Positions 47,879 to 59,548 of a DNA stretch of 62,822 bases are shown here, piece after piece (position 1 is the first letter of the stretch; each line of letters opens with the position of its first letter). Source of the stretch: Buttiauxella noackiae ATCC 51607. Its GTDB lineage: Bacteria; Pseudomonadota; Gammaproteobacteria; Enterobacterales; Enterobacteriaceae. The translations under genes were made by a program, and so were the position numbers. The notes beneath the pieces were generated by a model. It saw nothing but the letters and a program-made list of their open reading frames with translations, was not told where the DNA came from and searched no databases. The stretch covers positions 1-62,822 of the forward strand of contig NZ_LXEO01000052.1 of NCBI RefSeq assembly GCF_001654865.1, read 5' to 3'.

Positions 47879-48337
47879 TCAGGGCTTGATGGTCCGCATG
47901 ATCGGGTTCTGGAGGGAGATCAGTGTTTCGGTGGACTGAATTTCATCAATTGTTTGGATCTTGTTGATAAGTACCTGTTGAAGCGCATCGATAGATCGGC
48001 ACATCACCTTAATAAAGATGCTGTAGTGCCCGGTGGTGTAATACGCCTCCGTGACTTCTTCGAGACTTTCCAGTTTTGCCAGTGCAGAAGGGTAGTCTTT
48101 CGCACTCTTTAAAATGATGCCGATAAAACAGCAAACGTCGTAACCCAGTTGTTTAGGGCTGATATCAATGCGTGCGCCGGTAATAATCCCAGCCTGTTTC
48201 ATTTTCTCTACCCGCACATGGATTGTGCCAGGGCTAACACTGAATTGTTTAGCCAGTTCTGCATAAGCAGTACGAGCATTTGCCATTAAAGCGTCGAGGA
48301 TGCCGCGATCGAGATTGTCGATCTGATAATTATCCAT
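47879..48337 (-). CDS. asnC: Transcriptional regulator AsnC
   Basis: Lrp/AsnC-family regulator that activates asnA and responds to asparagine. It has 152 residues, as in E. coli. The helix-turn-helix is TAYAELAKQFSVSPGTIHVRVEKM (about residues 22-45), followed by the RAM ligand domain (ITGARIDISPKQLGY, TEAYYTTGHYSIFIKV). The ATG at 48337 has aggaaa upstream; a GTG 3 bases earlier is less likely. It is divergent from asnA across 156 bases. Confidence 0.97.
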   Translation of the reverse strand: MDNYQIDNLDRGILDALMANARTAYAELAKQFSVSPGTIHVRVEKMKQAGIITGARIDISPKQLGYDVCCFIGIILKSAKDYPSALAKLESLEEVTEAYYTTGHYSIFIKVMCRSIDALQQVLINKIQTIDEIQSTETLISLQNPIMRTIKP

Positions 48338-48493
48338 CACTTTTTCCTATGATTAGTAACGATAGTTCAGATTTTATAGCCTTAAATTAGTCGATTGAAA
48401 ACCAGTAAGGCTTTTTTATTGTTGATTATTGAATGTTATGCCGGGTTTGTTGCTTAATCATCGTCAGTAAAACAACACAATAAAGAGAAAACC

Positions 48494-49486
48494 ATGAAAA
48501 CTGCCTACATCGCTAAACAACGCCAGATTAGTTTTGTTAAGTCCCACTTCTCACGTCAACTGGAAGAAAAGCTTGGTTTGATGGAAGTCCAGGCTCCAAT
48601 TCTCAGTCGCGTGGGTGATGGTACTCAAGACAATCTGTCTGGTTGCGAAAAGGCGGTGCAGGTGAAGGTGAAAACCTTGCCTGATGCGCAGTTTGAAGTG
48701 GTGCATTCGCTGGCTAAATGGAAAAGAAAAACACTCGGCCAGCATGACTTCAGCGCGGGCGAAGGGCTTTACACGCACATGAAAGCTCTTCGCCCCGATG
48801 AAGACCGTTTGACTCCGATCCACTCTGTATATGTCGATCAGTGGGATTGGGAACGCGTTATGGGTGAAGGAGAACGTCATCTCGGTACGCTTAAACAAAC
48901 TGTAGAAAGCATCTGGGCGGCAATGAAAGCCACAGAAGCCGCAGTGAGCGAGCAGTACGGTTTGACACCTATCCTGCCAGAACAAATCCACTTTGTTCAT
49001 AGCGAAGAGTTACAACAGCGTTTCCCTGAGCTTGATGCAAAAGGGCGTGAGCGTGCGATTGCCAAAGAGCTGGGCGCAGTGTTCCTGATTGGTATCGGCG
49101 GTAAGTTGGCTGACGGGAAACGTCATGATGTTCGTGCACCGGATTACGATGACTGGTCAACCGCCAGCCAGGGTGATTTCAAAGGGTTGAATGGTGACAT
49201 TATGGTGTGGAACCCGATCCTTGAAGATGCATTTGAGCTCTCTTCAATGGGGATCCGTGTTGATGCTGAAGCTTTAAAACGCCAGTTGGCAGTAACAGGT
49301 GATGATGATCGTCTGCAACTTGAGTGGCACCAGTCATTGCTTAAAGGTGAAATGCCGCAAACTATTGGTGGTGGTATTGGTCAGTCTCGCCTGGTGATGC
49401 TGATGCTGCAACAGCCGCACATTGGTCAGGTGCAGTGCGGCGTGTGGCCTTCTGAAGTCCACGCTAAAGTTGCGTCACTGTTGTAA
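48494..49486 (+). CDS. asnA: Aspartate-ammonia ligase
   Basis: Ammonia-dependent asparagine synthetase, which forms asparagine from aspartate, ammonia and ATP. It has 330 residues, as in E. coli. It starts [20 protein letters not shown]. The class II synthetase-like core carries [13 protein letters not shown] and the C-terminal [15 protein letters not shown]. It is activated by AsnC and convergent with viaA, with 3 bases between stops. Confidence 0.99.
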   Translation: MKTAYIAKQRQISFVKSHFSRQLEEKLGLMEVQAPILSRVGDGTQDNLSGCEKAVQVKVKTLPDAQFEVVHSLAKWKRKTLGQHDFSAGEGLYTHMKALRPDEDRLTPIHSVYVDQWDWERVMGEGERHLGTLKQTVESIWAAMKATEAAVSEQYGLTPILPEQIHFVHSEELQQRFPELDAKGRERAIAKELGAVFLIGIGGKLADGKRHDVRAPDYDDWSTASQGDFKGLNGDIMVWNPILEDAFELSSMGIRVDAEALKRQLAVTGDDDRLQLEWHQSLLKGEMPQTIGGGIGQSRLVMLMLQQPHIGQVQCGVWPSEVHAKVASLL

Positions 49487-49489
49487 GAA

Positions 49490-50941
49490 TTAACGCCGCC
49501 AGCGACGCAGCAGGCGGCTACGCATCCCGGTATCGAAGCGCCAGATATGATCGAATATGCGCATGATGCCGGGCTTGCCATGCCCCGACATGGCGACGGC
49601 ATGAAAACGATGCAAGTGTTTACGCTGCAGATCCTTCACTTGCGTGACGACCTCATCTGGCAGGCGTTGAGCAATAAAGTCAGAAATCACTACCGCATCG
49701 GCATCAAACCATTCACTTCCCTGCATTTTTTCTGCGATTGCCCTAAAGCAACTGGCGAGATCGGTACCACCACGAAAACGCTGGCTCAGAAAACGGATCG
49801 CTTGCTCGATACCATCTGCACCACAAACTTCATAGCGCACCACTTCGCTGGAAAACAGCATAATGAAGCAGCGGCGGTTATCCGCCAGGGCCACGCGCAT
49901 CAGTGCGAGGCAAAACGCTTTGGCGCATTGTTCGTTAAAACCGCCCATTGAACCGGAAGTATCAACGCAAACAATAAACGGCCCGCGTGGCTGCTCGTCA
50001 AAATCCTGGTGAACAACAGGGCGCTCGACAACTTTCTCGCGCCAGGAATCACCGTGTAACCGATACGTCAGCAGCTGTTTTTCCACCAGCCGACGATAGA
50101 ACTCAAATTCCAGCTCACTAATGCCAAGTGTTGCCAACTCTGGCGGTAATAACCGCAAAATGTCATCGCTACGCTGAAGCCCGTCAACCTGCTCTGGCAC
50201 CGTTGCAGGTTCACGCACCAGCATGCGCCAGGTTTCGGTGGGTGCATCTTTTTTAGGTACCGCTTTTGCTTCTTTAGAGCGACCAAGCTGCTCGGCCAGT
50301 TTGAGCAATTCAGGCTGGCTGGCAAGAAAATCGCCATACTGAACGATAAGCTGATAATCCCCACGTTTAAGCGACCCGGCACTCATATCCCACAGACGCC
50401 CTGCGGCGTTATCACTGTCGACTAAAACCGGTTCTAGCTGGCCACTCAGTGCCAGACGCTGCTGCACTTCAGCGAGCAACTGGTCACGCTCGTCTTCCAG
50501 TAATTGTTGGTTAAGTGATGTGGTCTGAACCACCAGGCTCAGACGCCAGCGTTGCAGAAACAACGTTTGTTGGGCAGGTGTCAGTCTGGGTGTTTCAGCC
50601 ACCAGCTTCTGGGCCTGCCCGAAGAATGGAGAATCAACCCTTTCCAGCAGGCGTAAGATATCTGGAAGCTTTGCGGATAGTTGGTTTGTGGTGAGCAGTT
50701 GGCTCTCCTGATAACACATGACTTCCAGGGTTAGCTCTTGCGGCACGTTGGTGTCGTGCAGTCGCGCTTTGAGCAATTCGCGCCAACGAGGAATATCTTT
50801 GGTTACCGCGTTTTTCATGCGTGGGAATTTTTCAAAAAACACCGCCAACTGAGGCGCTGCCAACAGTGCGACAATAATTCCTTCTATTAGCTCACCCTCG
50901 CTAATCGCGAGGATCACATCAAGAGCTTCAACGCTTAACAT
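49490..50941 (-). CDS. viaA: VWA domain protein ViaA
   Basis: Partner of the AAA+ protein RavA. It has 483 residues, as in E. coli. The C-terminal von Willebrand A domain carries the MIDAS motif [10 protein letters not shown] (DxSxS, about residue 327), with later GGTDLASC and VISDFIAQ. The N-terminal half is helical. In E. coli the pair links to aminoglycoside sensitivity and to NADH dehydrogenase and fumarate reductase maturation. Its start overlaps the ravA stop. Confidence 0.97.
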   Translation of the reverse strand: MLSVEALDVILAISEGELIEGIIVALLAAPQLAVFFEKFPRMKNAVTKDIPRWRELLKARLHDTNVPQELTLEVMCYQESQLLTTNQLSAKLPDILRLLERVDSPFFGQAQKLVAETPRLTPAQQTLFLQRWRLSLVVQTTSLNQQLLEDERDQLLAEVQQRLALSGQLEPVLVDSDNAAGRLWDMSAGSLKRGDYQLIVQYGDFLASQPELLKLAEQLGRSKEAKAVPKKDAPTETWRMLVREPATVPEQVDGLQRSDDILRLLPPELATLGISELEFEFYRRLVEKQLLTYRLHGDSWREKVVERPVVHQDFDEQPRGPFIVCVDTSGSMGGFNEQCAKAFCLALMRVALADNRRCFIMLFSSEVVRYEVCGADGIEQAIRFLSQRFRGGTDLASCFRAIAEKMQGSEWFDADAVVISDFIAQRLPDEVVTQVKDLQRKHLHRFHAVAMSGHGKPGIMRIFDHIWRFDTGMRSRLLRRWRR

Positions 50942-52434
50942 TAGTGGCGTGCCTGTTTAATCTGCTCCGCAACGTCTTGCAGGCTGGCTTCAATTTTCCC
51001 AAGCCATTCGTTGTGGATGAACAAACATTTTTGCTGATCGTTAAAACGTTCATGTTGCTGGTGGAGTGTGGCTTCGAGAGAGTCGAATTGTTGTTTGATC
51101 TCATCCGGCATCCCTTCTTGCTGTTTGCCCGGAAGCAGCAGACGCGTACCTTGCAGACTTATATCGCGCAGAACCAGATGCTGGCTTGCGTCTATTTCCA
51201 TATTCAAGACCTGGGCAAAACCAATACCGTTGAGTTTGCCACGCAACTCCCCTCCTTTTATTAGCCACTGGGCACAAGCTTCGCGGGAAATAGAGACGTG
51301 GATAACTTCGATATCGTGCAGTTTCAGCGGCTGCTGGAGTAATAACGTCAGCGTTTCCCCTGTTAGTGAATCAGGCAACTGATACTGTGGACGACGGCTA
51401 AACATGCCACCTTGTTTGGTTACGGTGATTGCTTCCCGGTCACTGTGTTGCTGCTGTAATTGAATACGGTGCTGAATAATGGCACCCAATTTACTGAGCA
51501 TCGCATTTTGCTGCCAGGCGTGCCCGGTCATCAATATTTCCAACTGTTGCTGCATCAAATTCATCGCTGCATGGTCGTGCCACAGGCAATCTTTTAGCAG
51601 GATCAAATCAATCGGGGCGACAGCATTGCGGCCACTAAAGAAGGCACTGGCTTGTAGGAGGCGAATGGCTTTCTTCCAGCGGCGGTCAGAAACATAAGGT
51701 GCCCCTGAAGCATTATCGAGTTGCTGGCGTAAGGTGAAGATCAGTTCAAATACATTATCAGGAAGTACCACGGTGCCAATTTCCTGCTGCCATTTGAAAT
51801 ACTCATCGTCAGTGACTTGCAGGCTTTCGGGAACCGGGTTGTCGTTCTCATCATGTTGGCTGACGAGCATTGAGCGGAAATTGCCTTTATCCTGCACTTT
51901 GTCGAGCCACAGGCGAATCAACATACGATCATATAACGCTTCCAGGCTGCTATCTGCTTCCGGGAGTTCGTTGGAGGCCGCCACCAGCAAACGCATTGGG
52001 ATTTTTTCTTCACTTGCCCCATTACGGAAACGGCGTTCATTTATTGCAGTCAGCAGAGTATTAAGAATGGCTGGGCCTGCCTTCCAAATTTCATCGAGGA
52101 AGACGATTTCAGCTTCTGGCAAATACCCGGCAGTGAGGCGTTCATAGCGGCCTTCATCTTTTAAAGCCTGAATGGAAAGCGGACCAAATACCTCTTCAGG
52201 GGTGGAGAAACGCGTCATCAGGTATTCAAAAGCGCGCGCATGCTGGAATGCAAACTTCAGTCGGCGGGCAATCAAACTCTTGGCTATACCTGGAGGGCCA
52301 AGTAAGAAAACACTTTCACCGCTTAGCGCTGCCAGCAGGCAAAGTCGTACTGCATGTTGGCGTTCAAACAATCCTTTTTCCAGTGCCTGGCTAAGCCGTG
52401 AAATTCTTTCAGCCAATAAATGTGATTGAGCCAT
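50941..52434 (-). CDS. ravA: MoxR-family AAA+ ATPase RavA
   Basis: A hexameric chaperone-like ATPase of 497 residues that binds LdcI (CadA) and acts with ViaA. Walker A is [16 protein letters not shown] (about residue 46) and Walker B is [12 protein letters not shown]. The sensor region [11 protein letters not shown] and the MoxR-specific [17 protein letters not shown] are present, followed by the LARA and triple-helical C-terminal parts. The start at 52434 gives [14 protein letters not shown] frame open to 52470 adds 12 unmatched residues. Confidence 0.97.
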   Translation of the reverse strand: MAQSHLLAERISRLSQALEKGLFERQHAVRLCLLAALSGESVFLLGPPGIAKSLIARRLKFAFQHARAFEYLMTRFSTPEEVFGPLSIQALKDEGRYERLTAGYLPEAEIVFLDEIWKAGPAILNTLLTAINERRFRNGASEEKIPMRLLVAASNELPEADSSLEALYDRMLIRLWLDKVQDKGNFRSMLVSQHDENDNPVPESLQVTDDEYFKWQQEIGTVVLPDNVFELIFTLRQQLDNASGAPYVSDRRWKKAIRLLQASAFFSGRNAVAPIDLILLKDCLWHDHAAMNLMQQQLEILMTGHAWQQNAMLSKLGAIIQHRIQLQQQHSDREAITVTKQGGMFSRRPQYQLPDSLTGETLTLLLQQPLKLHDIEVIHVSISREACAQWLIKGGELRGKLNGIGFAQVLNMEIDASQHLVLRDISLQGTRLLLPGKQQEGMPDEIKQQFDSLEATLHQQHERFNDQQKCLFIHNEWLGKIEASLQDVAEQIKQARH

Positions 52435-52661
52435 AATTAGCATTGCATCCTTACGCGGTATAAAACTCATTGAGTACAGCGAGTATATCGTTCATCTATA
52501 TTATCGTTAATGGATTGATGAACGGCTCTTTTTTCCCTGACATAAGTTAAGCCTGTTGTATTTAGGGGTACGATTTACTTCATTATCGTGCATACTGTGC
52601 GCCTTTTTGTGGGCCAAGGGACTAAGCACACGCTTTCAGGATTCCAACAAAAGATTAGTCT

Positions 52662-54530
52662 ATGAGCGCTGATAATAAACAATCATTGCCTGCGATAACG
52701 CTGGCTGCAATTGGGGTGGTATACGGTGATATCGGTACTAGCCCGCTTTATACCCTTCGTGAATGTCTGTCTGGTCAATTTGGGTTTGGCGTAGAACGTG
52801 ATGCCGTATTTGGCTTTTTATCTTTAATTTTCTGGTTATTGATCTTAGTCGTCTCTGTTAAATATCTCACTTTTGTCATGCGTGCTGATAACGCCGGCGA
52901 AGGCGGGATTTTGACGCTAATGTCTTTGGCTGGGCGTAATACTTCGGCGAGAATGACGTCGGTGCTGGTGATCATGGGATTGATCGGCGGTAGCTTCTTC
53001 TATGGCGAGGTAGTCATCACCCCGGCAATATCGGTTATGTCGGCCATCGAAGGGCTTGAGATAGCCGCGCCGCAGCTTGACGCCTATATCGTTCCGTTAT
53101 CGATAGTCGTGCTGACACTGCTGTTTATGATTCAGAAACATGGTACCGGCATGGTGGGCAAACTCTTTGCTCCTGTCATGATGCTGTGGTTCCTGGTGCT
53201 GGCGGTGTTAGGTGCACGCAGTATTATTGCCAACCCGGAAGTGCTTCATGCATTGAATCCGGCTTGGGCGGTGCACTTCTTTATCGAATACAAAACGGTT
53301 TCATTCTTTGCACTCGGTGCAGTAGTGCTTTCAATTACCGGGGTTGAAGCGCTGTATGCGGATATGGGCCATTTCGGTAAGTTGCCGATTCGTATTGCGT
53401 GGTTCTCGGTGGTTTTGCCGTCACTGGTGCTGAACTATTTCGGCCAGGGCGCACTGCTGCTCAAAACTCCGGAAGCTATAAAGAACCCATTCTTCTTGCT
53501 GGCTCCAGACTGGGCGCTGATACCGCTGATGATTCTGGCAACACTGGCAACGGTTATCGCCTCTCAGGCGGTTATCTCGGGCGTGTTCTCGCTGACTCGT
53601 CAGGCTGTCCGCCTGGGTTATCTGTCACCAATGCGCATTATCCACACCTCGGAAATGGAGTCCGGGCAGATTTATGTGCCAGCAATTAACTGGCTCCTCT
53701 ATATCTCTGTGGTGATTGTGATTGTGAGCTTTGAGCACTCCAGTAACCTGGCGGCGGCTTACGGCATCGCGGTAACGGGTACGATGGTGCTGACGTCCAT
53801 CCTTTGTTGTACTGTCGCCACCAAAAACTGGCACTGGAACAAAATTGCCGTACTGCTGATGGGCTTTGCTTTCCTGTGCATCGACATCCCACTGTTCTCA
53901 GCAAACGTGGTCAAAATCTTCTCCGGTGGTTGGCTGCCGCTGTGCCTGGCGCTGGTGATGTTTATCATCATGACCACCTGGAAAAGCGAGCGTTTCCGCC
54001 TGCTGCGTCGTATGCATGAGCACGGAAATTCACTTGAAGCAATGATTGCCTCTCTGGAAAAATCGCCACCGGTGCGCGTGCCGGGTACAGCGGTTTATAT
54101 GTCCCGTGCGCTGAACGTGATTCCTTTTGCGATGCTTCACAACCTCAAGCACAACAAAGTGCTGCATGAGCGTGTGGTACTGCTGACGTTGCGAACTGAA
54201 GATGCACCGTACGTTCATAATGTACGTCGTGTTTCTATCGAACAACTTTCACCGACGTTCTGGCGCGTGGTTGCAAGTTACGGCTGGCGCGAAACGCCAA
54301 ATGTGGAAGAGGTGTTCCATCGCTGTGGCCTTGAAGGGTTAAGTTGTCGAATGATGGAGACATCGTTCTTTATGTCGCATGAATCACTGATCATCGGTAA
54401 ACGCCCATGGTATCTGAGACTGCGCGGCAAACTGTTCCTCGCTCTGCAACGCAACGCCTTGCGTGCACCTGACCAATTTGAAATCCCACCAAACCGGGTT
54501 ATCGAGTTAGGAACTCAGGTCGAGATTTAA
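52662..54530 (+). CDS. kup: Low-affinity potassium transporter Kup
   Basis: A potassium:proton symporter of the KUP/HAK family, with 622 residues as in E. coli. It has twelve N-terminal membrane helices. The signature [17 protein letters not shown] lies at residues 18-34 and [16 protein letters not shown] near residue 82. The soluble C-terminal domain of about 180 residues follows ([12 protein letters not shown]). It is constitutive in E. coli. It is a single gene with a terminator. Confidence 0.99.
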   Translation: MSADNKQSLPAITLAAIGVVYGDIGTSPLYTLRECLSGQFGFGVERDAVFGFLSLIFWLLILVVSVKYLTFVMRADNAGEGGILTLMSLAGRNTSARMTSVLVIMGLIGGSFFYGEVVITPAISVMSAIEGLEIAAPQLDAYIVPLSIVVLTLLFMIQKHGTGMVGKLFAPVMMLWFLVLAVLGARSIIANPEVLHALNPAWAVHFFIEYKTVSFFALGAVVLSITGVEALYADMGHFGKLPIRIAWFSVVLPSLVLNYFGQGALLLKTPEAIKNPFFLLAPDWALIPLMILATLATVIASQAVISGVFSLTRQAVRLGYLSPMRIIHTSEMESGQIYVPAINWLLYISVVIVIVSFEHSSNLAAAYGIAVTGTMVLTSILCCTVATKNWHWNKIAVLLMGFAFLCIDIPLFSANVVKIFSGGWLPLCLALVMFIIMTTWKSERFRLLRRMHEHGNSLEAMIASLEKSPPVRVPGTAVYMSRALNVIPFAMLHNLKHNKVLHERVVLLTLRTEDAPYVHNVRRVSIEQLSPTFWRVVASYGWRETPNVEEVFHRCGLEGLSCRMMETSFFMSHESLIIGKRPWYLRLRGKLFLALQRNALRAPDQFEIPPNRVIELGTQVEI

Positions 54531-54534
54531 CGTT

Positions 54535-54567
54535 AACGCCTCTTCAATCGAAGGGGCGTTTTTTTTG
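54535..54567 (+). terminator. Rho-independent terminator after kup
   Basis: aacgcctcttc-aatc-gaaggggcgtt followed by eight T. Confidence 0.9.
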
Positions 54568-54613
54568 TTAGCTTGACTGTGCTCGCTCTCATTTCCTTCG
54601 CAATGAAACAATT

Positions 54614-54630
54614 CAGCGAAACGTTTCGAT
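54614..54630. promoter_or_regulatory. Upstream RbsR-type operator
   Basis: cagcgaaacgtttcgat, the same core as the site at 54695 with one mismatch in the right arm. The two centres are 80 bases apart. Confidence 0.75.
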
Positions 54631-54694
54631 AGCGATCACATTTTCGTTACGAGCTGGTTGTTTTCCCATCACTAGATTTCCTACACTTTACCTC

Positions 54695-54710
54695 AGCGAA
54701 ACGTTTCGCT
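54695..54710. promoter_or_regulatory. Main RbsR operator of the rbs operon
   Basis: The perfect 16-bp palindrome agcgaaacgtttcgct, 15 bases before the rbsD start. It matches the RbsR target of E. coli. Confidence 0.92.
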
Positions 54711-54724
54711 AGTGGAGTAAGAAA

Positions 54725-55144
54725 ATGAAGAAAGGCACCGTTCTCAACGCTGATATCTCGTCCGTTATTTCCCGTCTTGGCCACACCGACACGCTGGTGA
54801 TTGGCGATGCCGGATTGCCCATTCCGCGCAATACACCGCGTATAGATTTGGCACTGACTCACGGCGTACCGGGTTTTATGCAGGTCGTTGAAGTCGTAAC
54901 GCAAGAGATGCAGGTTGAAACTGCGATCTTAGCTTCGGAAATTAAACAACATAATCCCCAACTCCATGAAACGTTGCTCAAGCACATCGAGCAACTGCAA
55001 CAACACCAGGGAAACACCATTTCTATTCGTTACATTAGTCATGAGCAGTTCAAGCTTCACACCGCTGATAGCCAGGCGGTTATTCGCAGCGGGGAGTGTT
55101 CCCCGTATGCGAATATCATTCTTTGTGCTGGCGTAACTTTCTGA
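54725..55144 (+). CDS. rbsD: D-ribose pyranase RbsD
   Basis: It interconverts beta-pyran and beta-furan forms of ribose, feeding RbsK. It has 139 residues, as in E. coli. It starts [32 protein letters not shown] (described by ends), with catalytic His20 in RLGHTD and Asp28 in GDAGLP. The C-terminal [10 protein letters not shown] carries the conserved tyrosine. First gene of rbsDACBKR. Confidence 0.98.
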   Translation: MKKGTVLNADISSVISRLGHTDTLVIGDAGLPIPRNTPRIDLALTHGVPGFMQVVEVVTQEMQVETAILASEIKQHNPQLHETLLKHIEQLQQHQGNTISIRYISHEQFKLHTADSQAVIRSGECSPYANIILCAGVTF

Positions 55145-55151
55145 GGCCGGT

Positions 55152-56666
55152 ATGGAACCGTTACTGCAATTAAAAGGGATCGATAAAGCGTTCCCGGGAG
55201 TGAAAGCTCTTTCTGGTGCTGCGCTGAATGTGTACGCAGGGCGCGTAATGGCGCTGGTGGGTGAAAACGGCGCGGGCAAGTCCACCATGATGAAAGTGCT
55301 GACCGGCATTTATCAACGCGATGCGGGTTCGCTATTATGGCTTGGCAAAGAAACCACCTTTAATGGCCCGAAATCCTCACAGGAAGCGGGCATCGGTATT
55401 ATTCATCAGGAACTCAACCTGATTCCGCAGCTAAGCATTGCGGAAAACATCTTCCTTGGCCGTGAATTCGTAAACCGTTTCGGCAAAATTGATTGGAAAA
55501 CGATGTATGCCGAGGCAGATAAATTACTCGCTAAGCTCAACCTGCGCTTCAACAGCCAGAAGCTGGTGGGTGATTTGTCGATCGGCGATCAGCAGATGGT
55601 CGAAATTGCCAAGGTTCTGAGCTTTGAGTCGAAAGTCATTGTGATGGATGAGCCAACCGATGCTTTGACCGATACCGAAACAGACTCTTTATTCCGCGTG
55701 ATCCGCGAGCTGAAAGCCCAGGGACGCGGCATCGTCTATATCTCCCATCGCATGAAAGAGATCTTTGAGATTTGCGATGACGTCACTGTTTTCCGCGACG
55801 GCCAGTTTATTGCCGAGCGCGAAGTGGTGACGCTGAGCGAAGATACGCTGATTGAAATGATGGTCGGCCGCAAACTCGAAGATCAATACCCACGGCTGGA
55901 TAAACAACCGGGCGAAACGCGCCTGCGCGTAGATAACCTTTCTGGACCAGGCGTGCATGACGTCAGTTTCACTTTGCGCAAAGGTGAGATTCTTGGTGTT
56001 GCCGGTTTAATGGGCGCGGGTCGCACTGAATTAATGAAAGTGCTGTATGGCGCACTGCCGCGTACCGGTGGTTATGTGGCGCTTGATGGCCGTGAAGTGG
56101 TGACGCGTTCACCGCAAGATGGTCTGGCAAACGGTATTGTTTATATTTCGGAAGACCGTAAGCGTGATGGGCTGGTGCTCGGCATGTCAGTGAAAGAGAA
56201 CATGTCGCTGACCGCACTGCGCTACTTCAGCCATAACGCGGGTCGCCTGAAACATAAAGATGAACAGCAAGCGGTGCAGGACTTTATCCGTTTGTTCAAC
56301 GTGAAAACCCCATCAATGGAACAGCCGATTGGCCTGCTTTCAGGTGGTAATCAACAAAAAGTGGCGATTGCCCGTGGCCTGATGACTCGCCCGAAAGTGT
56401 TGATTCTTGATGAGCCAACGCGCGGCGTTGACGTTGGGGCCAAAAAAGAAATTTATCAGTTAATCAATCAGTTCAAAGCCGATGGGTTAAGCATCATCCT
56501 TGTTTCGTCGGAAATGCCGGAAGTCCTCGGTATGAGCGACCGAATTATGGTGATGCACGAAGGGCATCTCGGCGGGGAATTTACCCGTGAAGAGGCCACC
56601 CAAGAAATACTTATGGCGGCGGCCGTCGGCAAGTTAAATCGCGTGAATCAGGAGTCTGTAAAATGA
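55152..56666 (+). CDS. rbsA: Ribose ABC transporter ATP-binding protein RbsA
   Basis: A double ATPase of 504 residues. The first half has a full Walker A ([14 protein letters not shown], about residue 37) and signature [14 protein letters not shown]. The second half has a degenerate P-loop ([14 protein letters not shown], no lysine) but an intact signature ([15 protein letters not shown]). That asymmetry is normal for sugar transporters. It starts 7 bases after rbsD and its stop overlaps rbsC. Confidence 0.98.
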   Translation: MEPLLQLKGIDKAFPGVKALSGAALNVYAGRVMALVGENGAGKSTMMKVLTGIYQRDAGSLLWLGKETTFNGPKSSQEAGIGIIHQELNLIPQLSIAENIFLGREFVNRFGKIDWKTMYAEADKLLAKLNLRFNSQKLVGDLSIGDQQMVEIAKVLSFESKVIVMDEPTDALTDTETDSLFRVIRELKAQGRGIVYISHRMKEIFEICDDVTVFRDGQFIAEREVVTLSEDTLIEMMVGRKLEDQYPRLDKQPGETRLRVDNLSGPGVHDVSFTLRKGEILGVAGLMGAGRTELMKVLYGALPRTGGYVALDGREVVTRSPQDGLANGIVYISEDRKRDGLVLGMSVKENMSLTALRYFSHNAGRLKHKDEQQAVQDFIRLFNVKTPSMEQPIGLLSGGNQQKVAIARGLMTRPKVLILDEPTRGVDVGAKKEIYQLINQFKADGLSIILVSSEMPEVLGMSDRIMVMHEGHLGGEFTREEATQEILMAAAVGKLNRVNQESVK

Positions 56667-57628
56667 GTACCCAGTCTATTTCGACACGTCGCTGGTTCAC
56701 TAAAGCGTGGCTATTGGAGCAAAAATCACTTATCGCACTACTTGTGTTGATTGCTGTTGTCTCGAGCCTTAGCCCTAACTTCTTCACTGTAAATAACCTG
56801 TTCAATATCCTGCAACAAACCTCCGTAAACGCCATTATGGCGGTCGGGATGACGCTGGTCATTTTGACTTCCGGGATCGACCTGTCCGTTGGTTCTTTAC
56901 TGGCGCTGACCGGAGCTGTGGCGGCCTCGATTGTTGGTTTAGAAGTGAATGCCCTGGTGGCTATTGCCGGGGCACTGGCATTGGGTGCCGCAATCGGGGC
57001 TGTAACAGGGGTGATTGTTGCTAAAGGGCGGGTGCAGGCGTTTATTGCCACGCTGGTGATGATGCTTTTGTTGCGTGGTGTGACGATGGTGTACACCAAC
57101 GGGAGTCCAGTAAACACCGGGTTCTCTGATAACGCAGATCTGTTTGGCTGGTTTGGTATTGGCCGCCCGCTGGGGATCCCAACGCCTGTATGGATCATGG
57201 GTATCGTTTTCCTGGCTGCATGGTACATGCTGCATCACACTCGCCTGGGTCGTTATATCTATGCGCTGGGCGGTAACGAAGCTGCGACTTGTTTGTCCGG
57301 TATCAGCGTTAACAAAGTCAAAATTATTGTTTACTCACTTTGCGGTTTGCTGGCGTCATTGGCCGGGATCATCGAAGTGGCGCGTCTTTCTTCAGCGCAA
57401 CCGACAGCGGGTACTGGCTATGAGCTAGATGCTATCGCGGCGGTGGTTCTGGGCGGCACAAGCCTTGCTGGCGGGAAAGGGCGAATCGTTGGGACGCTGA
57501 TCGGTGCGCTGATCTTAGGCTTCCTGAATAACGGGCTGAATTTATTAGGTGTTTCTTCTTATTACCAGATGATCGTCAAAGCAGTGGTTATTTTACTGGC
57601 GGTGCTGGTGGACAACAAAAAACAGTAA
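56663..57628 (+). CDS. rbsC: Ribose ABC transporter permease RbsC
   Basis: Membrane channel of the ribose transporter, with 321 residues as in E. coli and 8-10 helices. The family motif [18 protein letters not shown] (about residue 72) and the cytoplasmic loop [21 protein letters not shown] (about residue 203) are visible. It begins in an ATGA overlap with rbsA. Confidence 0.98.
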   Translation: MSTQSISTRRWFTKAWLLEQKSLIALLVLIAVVSSLSPNFFTVNNLFNILQQTSVNAIMAVGMTLVILTSGIDLSVGSLLALTGAVAASIVGLEVNALVAIAGALALGAAIGAVTGVIVAKGRVQAFIATLVMMLLLRGVTMVYTNGSPVNTGFSDNADLFGWFGIGRPLGIPTPVWIMGIVFLAAWYMLHHTRLGRYIYALGGNEAATCLSGISVNKVKIIVYSLCGLLASLAGIIEVARLSSAQPTAGTGYELDAIAAVVLGGTSLAGGKGRIVGTLIGALILGFLNNGLNLLGVSSYYQMIVKAVVILLAVLVDNKKQ

Positions 57629-57656
57629 CAATCATAACCCTACAGGACATCTGACT

Positions 57657-58544
57657 ATGAATATGAAAAAGCTGGCTACTCTGGTTTCCGCTGTTGCACT
57701 GAGCGCCACGGTCAGCGCCAACGCGATGGCTAAAGACACTATCGCGCTGGTCGTTTCCACGTTGAATAACCCGTTCTTCGTTTCACTGAAAGACGGAGCA
57801 CAAAAAGAAGCAGATAAACTGGGCTACAACCTGATTGTGCTGGATTCGCAAAACAACCCGGCTAAAGAGCTGGCAAACGTGCAGGACTTAACGGTTCGCG
57901 GCACCAAGCTGATGCTTATCAACCCAACCGATTCCGACGCCGTGGGCAATGCGGTGAAAATGGCGAACCAGGCTAAAATCCCTGTGATTACCCTCGACCG
58001 TATGGCGAATCAGGGTACCGTGGTCAGCCACATCGCTTCCGATAACGTTGCTGGTGGGAAAATGGCGGGTGACTTCATCGCTAAGAAATTAGGTGAAGGC
58101 GCGAAAGTTATTGAATTGCAGGGTATTGCGGGGGCATCAGCTGCCCGTGAACGCGGTGAAGGCTTCAAACAAGCGACTGCTGCACACAAATTTACCGTTC
58201 TGGCGAGCCAGCCTGCGGACTTTGACCGTACTAAGGGTTTGAACGTTATGCAGAACCTGCTGACCGCACATCCTGACGTGCAGGCAGTATTTGCTCAGAA
58301 CGATGAAATGGCACTGGGCGCTCTGCGTGCACTGCAAACTGCTGGTAAATCTGACGTTCTGGTCGTTGGCTTCGACGGCACCGCTGACGGCGTGAAAGCC
58401 GTAGAAAGTGGCAAGCTAGGCGCTACTGTTGCGCAGATGGCTGACCAGATTGGCGTTATTGGTGTAGAAACGGCAGACAAAGTATTGAAAGGCGAAAAAG
58501 TCGACTCCAAGATCCCGGTTGACCTGAAGCTGGTTACTAAATAA
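57657..58544 (+). CDS. rbsB: Periplasmic D-ribose-binding protein RbsB
   Basis: Receptor for ribose uptake, and in E. coli for Trg chemotaxis. It has 295 residues. The signal peptide is cut after ANAMA near residue 25. The mature start [23 protein letters not shown] and the ligand segments [14 protein letters not shown] and GFDGTADGV are present. Confidence 0.98.
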   Translation: MNMKKLATLVSAVALSATVSANAMAKDTIALVVSTLNNPFFVSLKDGAQKEADKLGYNLIVLDSQNNPAKELANVQDLTVRGTKLMLINPTDSDAVGNAVKMANQAKIPVITLDRMANQGTVVSHIASDNVAGGKMAGDFIAKKLGEGAKVIELQGIAGASAARERGEGFKQATAAHKFTVLASQPADFDRTKGLNVMQNLLTAHPDVQAVFAQNDEMALGALRALQTAGKSDVLVVGFDGTADGVKAVESGKLGATVAQMADQIGVIGVETADKVLKGEKVDSKIPVDLKLVTK

Positions 58545-58569
58545 GACAATAATAGAAAAGCAGGGCACC

Positions 58570-58596
58570 GCGCCACTCCGTCTCCCGGAGTGGCGC
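58570..58596 (+). repeat. Hairpin between rbsB and rbsK
   Basis: gcgccactccg / cggagtggcgc form an 11-bp perfect stem with a 5-base loop and no T-run. Likely an mRNA-stabilising element that favours rbsB over rbsKR. Confidence 0.75.
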
Positions 58597-58615
58597 ACTT
58601 AACTGGACACAAAAA

Positions 58616-59545
58616 ATGAAAACTAAAGGCAATCTCGTCGTCCTGGGCAGCATTAACGCTGACCATATCCTTAACCTCGAACATTTCCCGACGCCGGGCG
58701 AAACGGTTACCGGGCAAGAGTATCAGGTGGCGTTTGGCGGGAAGGGCGCGAACCAGGCCGTTGCTGCAGGACGCAGCGGTGCAGACATTGCCTTTATTGC
58801 CTGCGTGGGCGACGACGATACCGGAAGCCGCGTCTGCAAACAGTTAGTCAGCGACAAAATCGACACATCCCCAATCAGCACAATTAAAGATGCCTCAACG
58901 GGCGTTGCGCTGATCTTCGTTAATAGCGCCGGGGAAAATGTTATTGGTATTCACGCCGGAGCGAACGCGGCATTAACGCCAGCGCTTGTGGCAGAACATC
59001 AGCAGAAAATCGCAGACGCTTCGGCACTGTTAATGCAGCTTGAGTCACCGCTGGAAAGTGTGCTGGCCGCGGCAAAAGTTGCTCATCAGCATCAAACCAA
59101 AGTTATTCTCAATCCCGCACCTGCCTGTGAGCTTTCTGACGAGCTGCTTGGGCTGGTGGATATGATCACGCCAAATGAAACCGAAGCGGAAAAACTGACA
59201 GGCGTGCGCGTCGAAAATGATGACGATGCAGCAAAGGCTTCTCAGGTGCTTCATGCGAAAGGTATTGAAACCGTCATTATTACACTCGGTAGCCGTGGTG
59301 TTTGGCTGAGTGAAAACGGCAAAGGGCAGCGAGTTCCTGGTTTTAAGGTAAAAGCAGTAGATACTATCGCTGCGGGCGATACCTTTAACGGGGCGTTGGT
59401 TACCGCATTACTGGAAAGTAAGCCGATGAATGAAGCGATTCGTTTTGCACATGCGGCCGCCGCTATTGCCGTGACTCGTAAAGGTGCGCAACCTTCCGTG
59501 CCATGGCGTCATGAAATTGACGAGTTTTTGCAACAGCAAGGATAA
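58616..59545 (+). CDS. rbsK: Ribokinase
   Basis: It phosphorylates ribose to ribose-5-phosphate. A PfkB-family enzyme of 309 residues, as in E. coli. N-terminal signature AFGGKGANQAVAAGRSGAD (about residue 41). The C-terminal signature DTIAAGDTFNGALVTALLE carries the anion hole and the catalytic aspartate (about residue 255). It lies 71 bases after rbsB and 3 bases before rbsR. Confidence 0.99.
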   Translation: MKTKGNLVVLGSINADHILNLEHFPTPGETVTGQEYQVAFGGKGANQAVAAGRSGADIAFIACVGDDDTGSRVCKQLVSDKIDTSPISTIKDASTGVALIFVNSAGENVIGIHAGANAALTPALVAEHQQKIADASALLMQLESPLESVLAAAKVAHQHQTKVILNPAPACELSDELLGLVDMITPNETEAEKLTGVRVENDDDAAKASQVLHAKGIETVIITLGSRGVWLSENGKGQRVPGFKVKAVDTIAAGDTFNGALVTALLESKPMNEAIRFAHAAAAIAVTRKGAQPSVPWRHEIDEFLQQQG

Positions 59546-59548
59546 TTC

